This document shows positions 60,982 to 64,000 of a DNA stretch of 64,000 nt, piece after piece. The translations under genes were made by a program, and so were the position numbers. Below the pieces are notes generated by a model, which saw only the letters and a program-made list of their open reading frames with translations, was not told the origin of the DNA and searched no databases. Numbering within the stretch: the stretch's first letter is position 1; every line of letters begins with the position of its first letter. The stretch comes from Nostoc sp. C052. Lineage in GTDB: Bacteria > Cyanobacteriota > Cyanobacteriia > Cyanobacteriales > Nostocaceae. The stretch spans positions 1,116,001 to 1,180,000 of the forward strand of contig NZ_CP040272.1 in the NCBI RefSeq assembly GCF_013393905.1, in the 5' to 3' direction.

Positions 60982-61674
60982 TCAGCGATCGCTACCCAAT
61001 TTCTTGATAAAATCGCCATGTTCGGCAGATTGCAAACCTGCTTGTAAAACCTTTAACACACCCTGCATATTACCTGCTAATAACTCTGTCGCCGCTAACC
61101 ACAACCCTGGAAATACCCGACTTTGCAAAACGCCTTCATTGTCAGGTATTAATTCCAGATATTCACCCTGTTCCAGAGAAAACCAAGTCAATTTTTGGTC
61201 TAAAACTTGCCAAACAATATATTCTTTGACACCGTTGCGACGATAAGCCTGTTTTTTGCCATGAAGATCGATAGCCGCACTACTAGCAGCAATTTCCACA
61301 ACTAACTCTGGCGCACCTTCAATATAATCATCTTCACTCAGCCGCGTTTGACCACCGGCTTCTGGTAGAATCAACAGAACAACATCGGGTTGAGGTTCGT
61401 TATCTAAGTCTAAGCGGACGGTAGGTTCAACTCCCAACGCTATACCAGGAGTTGCAGCTTCGTAAGTACCAAGGTATGTCAAAATCCAACCATGCGGTTG
61501 AGCGTGACTTCGGAAACGCAGAGCAGCTGGCATAATATAAGCAATCCCTTCGATTAATTCAGCTTTTTTCAGGTTAGGGGTGGCATTATAGCGACGCTCA
61601 AATTCGTAGCGGGTAAGTTTATCGCCATTTTCCAAAGGAGGAATTGTCCAAAGCTGGGAGGGTGTTTTCACCAT
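60982..61674 (-). CDS. Uma2 family (DUF820) putative restriction-fold endonuclease
   Basis: The 230-residue protein shows the Uma2 core: KLTRYEFERRY near the start, KKAELIEGIAYIM, PQPDVVLLILPEAGG (PD), GAPELVVEIAASSAA (conserved Glu) and VKEYIVWQVLDQ. It lacks the coiled-coil tail of the copy at 39802 and ends with helical ELLAGNMQGVLKVLQAG. Family function is unsettled. The gene converges on DUF6745. Confidence 0.87.
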   Translation of the reverse strand: MVKTPSQLWTIPPLENGDKLTRYEFERRYNATPNLKKAELIEGIAYIMPAALRFRSHAQPHGWILTYLGTYEAATPGIALGVEPTVRLDLDNEPQPDVVLLILPEAGGQTRLSEDDYIEGAPELVVEIAASSAAIDLHGKKQAYRRNGVKEYIVWQVLDQKLTWFSLEQGEYLELIPDNEGVLQSRVFPGLWLAATELLAGNMQGVLKVLQAGLQSAEHGDFIKKLGSDR

Positions 61675-61734
61675 AATTCTTGTACTGAAAATGAGCTTGT
61701 TTACATCCTAGCGGTTCGCAGCGCTATAAATATT

Positions 61735-63072
61735 CTAGCTAGTACTTGTAAATAGCCAGATTGAAATAGTTTGCAATAATAACCAAGCATTTAAACTACC
61801 AATTACAATCGCAACTAACCACGATAAAATTTTCAGCCACCAAGGATTGACAAATTCACCCATTAAGTGACGATTACTCGTAAACATGACCAAAGGCACT
61901 ACCGCAAACGATAGCTGTAAACTTAAGATCACTTGACTGAAAATCAGTAAGCCACCTGTACTTTTTTCTCCCAAAAGAATAATTGAAATTAATGCTGGGA
62001 TAATGGCAATTGATCTAGTTAATAATCTACGTAGCCAAGGTTTTAGACGCAGATTTAAAAATCCTTCCATGACGATTTGCCCTGCTAAGGTAGCAGTCAA
62101 GGTTGAACTTTGTCCAGAAGCAAGTAATGCCAAGCCAAAAATGGCGCTGGCGGCATTCACACCTAATAAGGGAGAGAGCAATTTATAAGCATCTTGAATT
62201 TCTGCAACATCCCGATAACCAGAAAAATGAAAAGTTGCCGCCGCAATAATCAAAATTGCTGAGTTGATAAACAAGGCGAAACATAAAGCAACTGTAGAAT
62301 CGATTGTGCCAAACTTAATTGCTTCCCATTTCTTTTGGGATGTTGATTCCCAATCTCGCGTCTGCACAATTGATGAGTGTAGATACAAATTGTGTGGCAT
62401 TACTGTTGCCCCCAAAATGCCAATAGCAATGTAGAGCATTTCTGGATTTTGTACAATTTCTAGTTTGGGAACAAATCCTAATAAAACTCCGCCCAAATCA
62501 GGACGCGAAAAAATGATTTCTGCTGTGAAACAAACGCCTACAGTTGCTACGAACAAGATTACCAAAGCTTCTGTATAGCGAAAGCCTTTATTTTGTAGCA
62601 GCAATAATACAATTACATCTAGTGCTGTGATACACACGCCCCAACCCAAGGGAATGCCAAAAAGGAGTTGCAGCGCGATCGCACTTCCCAAAACTTCTGC
62701 TAAGTCACAGGCTGCGATCGCTATTTCACAAAGTACCCATAACCCGAAATTAACACGCGGGCCGAAGTTATCTCGACAAGCCTGCGCTAAATCTCGCCCC
62801 GTTGCTACTCCCAACCGCACACACAGAGATTGCATTAAAATCGCCATCAAGTTGGAAAGCATAATCACGGTTAGCAACGCATAACCAAATTTAGCTCCGC
62901 CTGCTAAGTCAGTTGCCCAGTTACCAGGGTCCATATACCCTACAGATACCAAATATCCTGGCCCTCCATAAGCCAACATCTTGCGCCAGAAGCTTTTGGT
63001 GTTAGGAATTTTAATGCTGCGGTGAACTTCAGGTAGGCTGGGCTTCCTGGCTGGTTTTTCTGGGAAGGGCAT
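61735..63072 (-). CDS. mntH: Nramp family divalent metal transporter (MntH-like)
   Basis: The 445-residue membrane protein imports Mn(II) or Fe(II) coupled to protons. The metal-site motif DPGNW is at 48-52 (GYMDPGNWATD). The second motif MPHNLYLHS lies near 225-233, and both are intact, so the Met that favours soft metals is present. About eleven transmembrane helices can be counted. It lies divergent from a metal-efflux ATPase, and the 248-base region between may hold a common metal-responsive control site. Manganese supply is vital for photosystem II. Confidence 0.93.
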   Translation of the reverse strand: MPFPEKPARKPSLPEVHRSIKIPNTKSFWRKMLAYGGPGYLVSVGYMDPGNWATDLAGGAKFGYALLTVIMLSNLMAILMQSLCVRLGVATGRDLAQACRDNFGPRVNFGLWVLCEIAIAACDLAEVLGSAIALQLLFGIPLGWGVCITALDVIVLLLLQNKGFRYTEALVILFVATVGVCFTAEIIFSRPDLGGVLLGFVPKLEIVQNPEMLYIAIGILGATVMPHNLYLHSSIVQTRDWESTSQKKWEAIKFGTIDSTVALCFALFINSAILIIAAATFHFSGYRDVAEIQDAYKLLSPLLGVNAASAIFGLALLASGQSSTLTATLAGQIVMEGFLNLRLKPWLRRLLTRSIAIIPALISIILLGEKSTGGLLIFSQVILSLQLSFAVVPLVMFTSNRHLMGEFVNPWWLKILSWLVAIVIGSLNAWLLLQTISIWLFTSTS

Positions 63073-63320
63073 TTGTTTACACTCTCAAACTTTCATAATT
63101 CTCTCATAATTATAGGAAACACTGACAAGAATAACTACTGTCGCAAGACTATAAATTTTAATATCCACTAAATATTAGTAGAAATATTTAACAATCAACC
63201 TAGATTTTGTGTTGATATAGATTCTCGTTCTTAAATTATCAACTTGTAAAAACTTCTTTTTTTAATTACATTTGAATAAAGGCTAATATATCCAATAAGT
63301 TACTAGCCTCCATAGAAAAA
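63073..63320. promoter_or_regulatory. Divergent promoter region of mntH and the P-type ATPase
   Basis: A 248-base AT-rich region separates the two starts. A short palindrome ACTAA-ATA-TTAGT lies near 63167-63179, and direct TCATAATT repeats (about 63091-63110) lie 20-40 bases upstream of the mntH ATG. These could be regulator sites, but neither matches Fur/Mur or SmtB consensus well enough to name. Confidence 0.35.
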
Positions 63321-64000
63321 ATGAAGCAAAAAATACATTCAGAATCTTCAGATTGTTGCAACTGTCAACACGATCACCACGAGAATCATAATCACAATCA
63401 TGATGAGAATCATAACCATGACCACAATCACGAACACGGTGGAGAATTCAATCTGAAAAATGAGGTATTGCCTTTAGTTGTGATTTTAAGTTTATATGGA
63501 ACTGGTATAATTTTTGAAACTCAATTACACAATACGTTTTATTCAATAGGTGAATATCTGCTTTTTATCCCTGCCTATTTATTAAGTGGATGGAGTGTGT
63601 TAAAAACTGCTGGGCGTAATATCCTCAGAGGCAGAGTATTTGATGAAACCTTTTTGATGACAGTAGCAACATTAGGTGCGATCGCAATTCATAAATTACC
63701 TGAAGCTGTCGGAGTAATGTTATTTTATAAAATTGGAGAATTGTTCCAAGATATTGCTGTCAGTCGTTCTCGTAATTCGATCAAAGCATTATTGGAAGTC
63801 CGCCCAGATTATGCCAACATCCAAATAGAGGGAGAACTCAAAAAAGTATCACCAGAAACAGTCAATATTGGAGATATCATCGTTGTTAAACCAGGAGAAA
63901 AGATTCCCTTAGATGGCGAAATTATCGATGGTAATTCGCAAGTTGATACATCCGCATTAACTGGAGAATCTGTACCGCGAACGGTGAGGTTAGGTGAAAC
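63321..64000 (+). CDS. P1B-type heavy-metal transporting ATPase, N-terminal part (runs off right edge)
   Basis: The plus strand from the ATG at 63321 is open to the window end (about 226 codons). The N-terminus has CCNC and a His/Asp/Asn-rich tract (about residues 16-41) with many HNH/HDH units, a metal-binding tail typical of Zn/Co/Cd exporters. Two helix pairs follow, then the actuator domain start: RNSIKALLEVRPDYA, KVSPETVNIGDIIVVKPGEKIPLDGEI and DTSALTGESVP with the TGES loop. No HMA domain is seen. CoaT- or ZiaA-like efflux is likely. Substrate needs the CPx motif, which lies beyond the window. Confidence 0.9.
   Translation, partial: MKQKIHSESSDCCNCQHDHHENHNHNHDENHNHDHNHEHGGEFNLKNEVLPLVVILSLYGTGIIFETQLHNTFYSIGEYLLFIPAYLLSGWSVLKTAGRNILRGRVFDETFLMTVATLGAIAIHKLPEAVGVMLFYKIGELFQDIAVSRSRNSIKALLEVRPDYANIQIEGELKKVSPETVNIGDIIVVKPGEKIPLDGEIIDGNSQVDTSALTGESVPRTVRLGE

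Noticed and set aside
63073..63320. Fur, Mur or SmtB operator in the mntH/ATPase spacer
   Set aside because: Only weak palindromes are present and none matches a published consensus closely enough to be named.

Overview
The window comes from a filamentous, Nostoc-like cyanobacterium (order Nostocales, inferred). The octamer GCGATCGC (HIP1) recurs throughout, and the genes are typical of the group: a bilin-type GAF protein, a glycine-rich RRM protein, DUF4912, an EGY-like M50 protease, a TPS exoprotein and a HD-7TM phosphohydrolase. Intergenic DNA is full of short interspersed repeats and decayed insertion sequences. I found no rRNA, tRNA or CRISPR array.

Layout. 1-7.4 kb (minus strand): a type III-A CRISPR effector operon, csx3 - cas10 - csm2 - csm3 - csm4 - csm5 - cas6, with cas6 cut by the left edge. 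Cas10 keeps the cyclase GGDD motif but shows no HD nuclease motif, and csx3 encodes a candidate ring nuclease. 7.5-15.6 kb: an EAL-GAF-GGDEF protein with a bilin-type Cys-His pair, a 1428-residue double hybrid histidine kinase and a small XRE-like protein. 16-23 kb: small secreted proteins, DUF4912, several gene relics and a VWA protein. 23.5-24.3 kb: a lipoyl/octanoyl transferase.

24.4-32.5 kb is the most unusual region. It is a tightly packed pPIWI_RE defence island: a nuclease-like protein with a Zn ribbon, a DinG/XPD-like Fe-S helicase, and a pPIWI_RE Argonaute-like gene split by one in-frame TAA. Three TGTAAA-type half-sites sit over its promoter.

32.7-47.98 kb: housekeeping and envelope genes (M50 protease, GHL10 hydrolase, TldD, RNA-binding protein, ribosomal protein S21, Uma2 nuclease, TPS exoprotein, phosphoglucomutase, PAS histidine kinase). 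47.99-48.5 kb: an IS5-type remnant that truncates a Ser/Thr kinase. 48.9-51.2 kb: a class III aminotransferase paired with a DUF1338 (HglS-like) enzyme. 51.5-64 kb: HD-7TM phosphohydrolase, an ADP-ribosylglycohydrolase-like protein lacking its metal motifs, aroQ with a new 46-residue neighbour, topA, an overlapping small protein/DUF6745 pair, a second Uma2 nuclease, an Nramp transporter, and the start of a His-rich P1B-type metal ATPase that runs off the right edge.

At least four miniature inverted-repeat families have several copies here. One low-complexity repeat appears to have become coding sequence inside the large histidine kinase.
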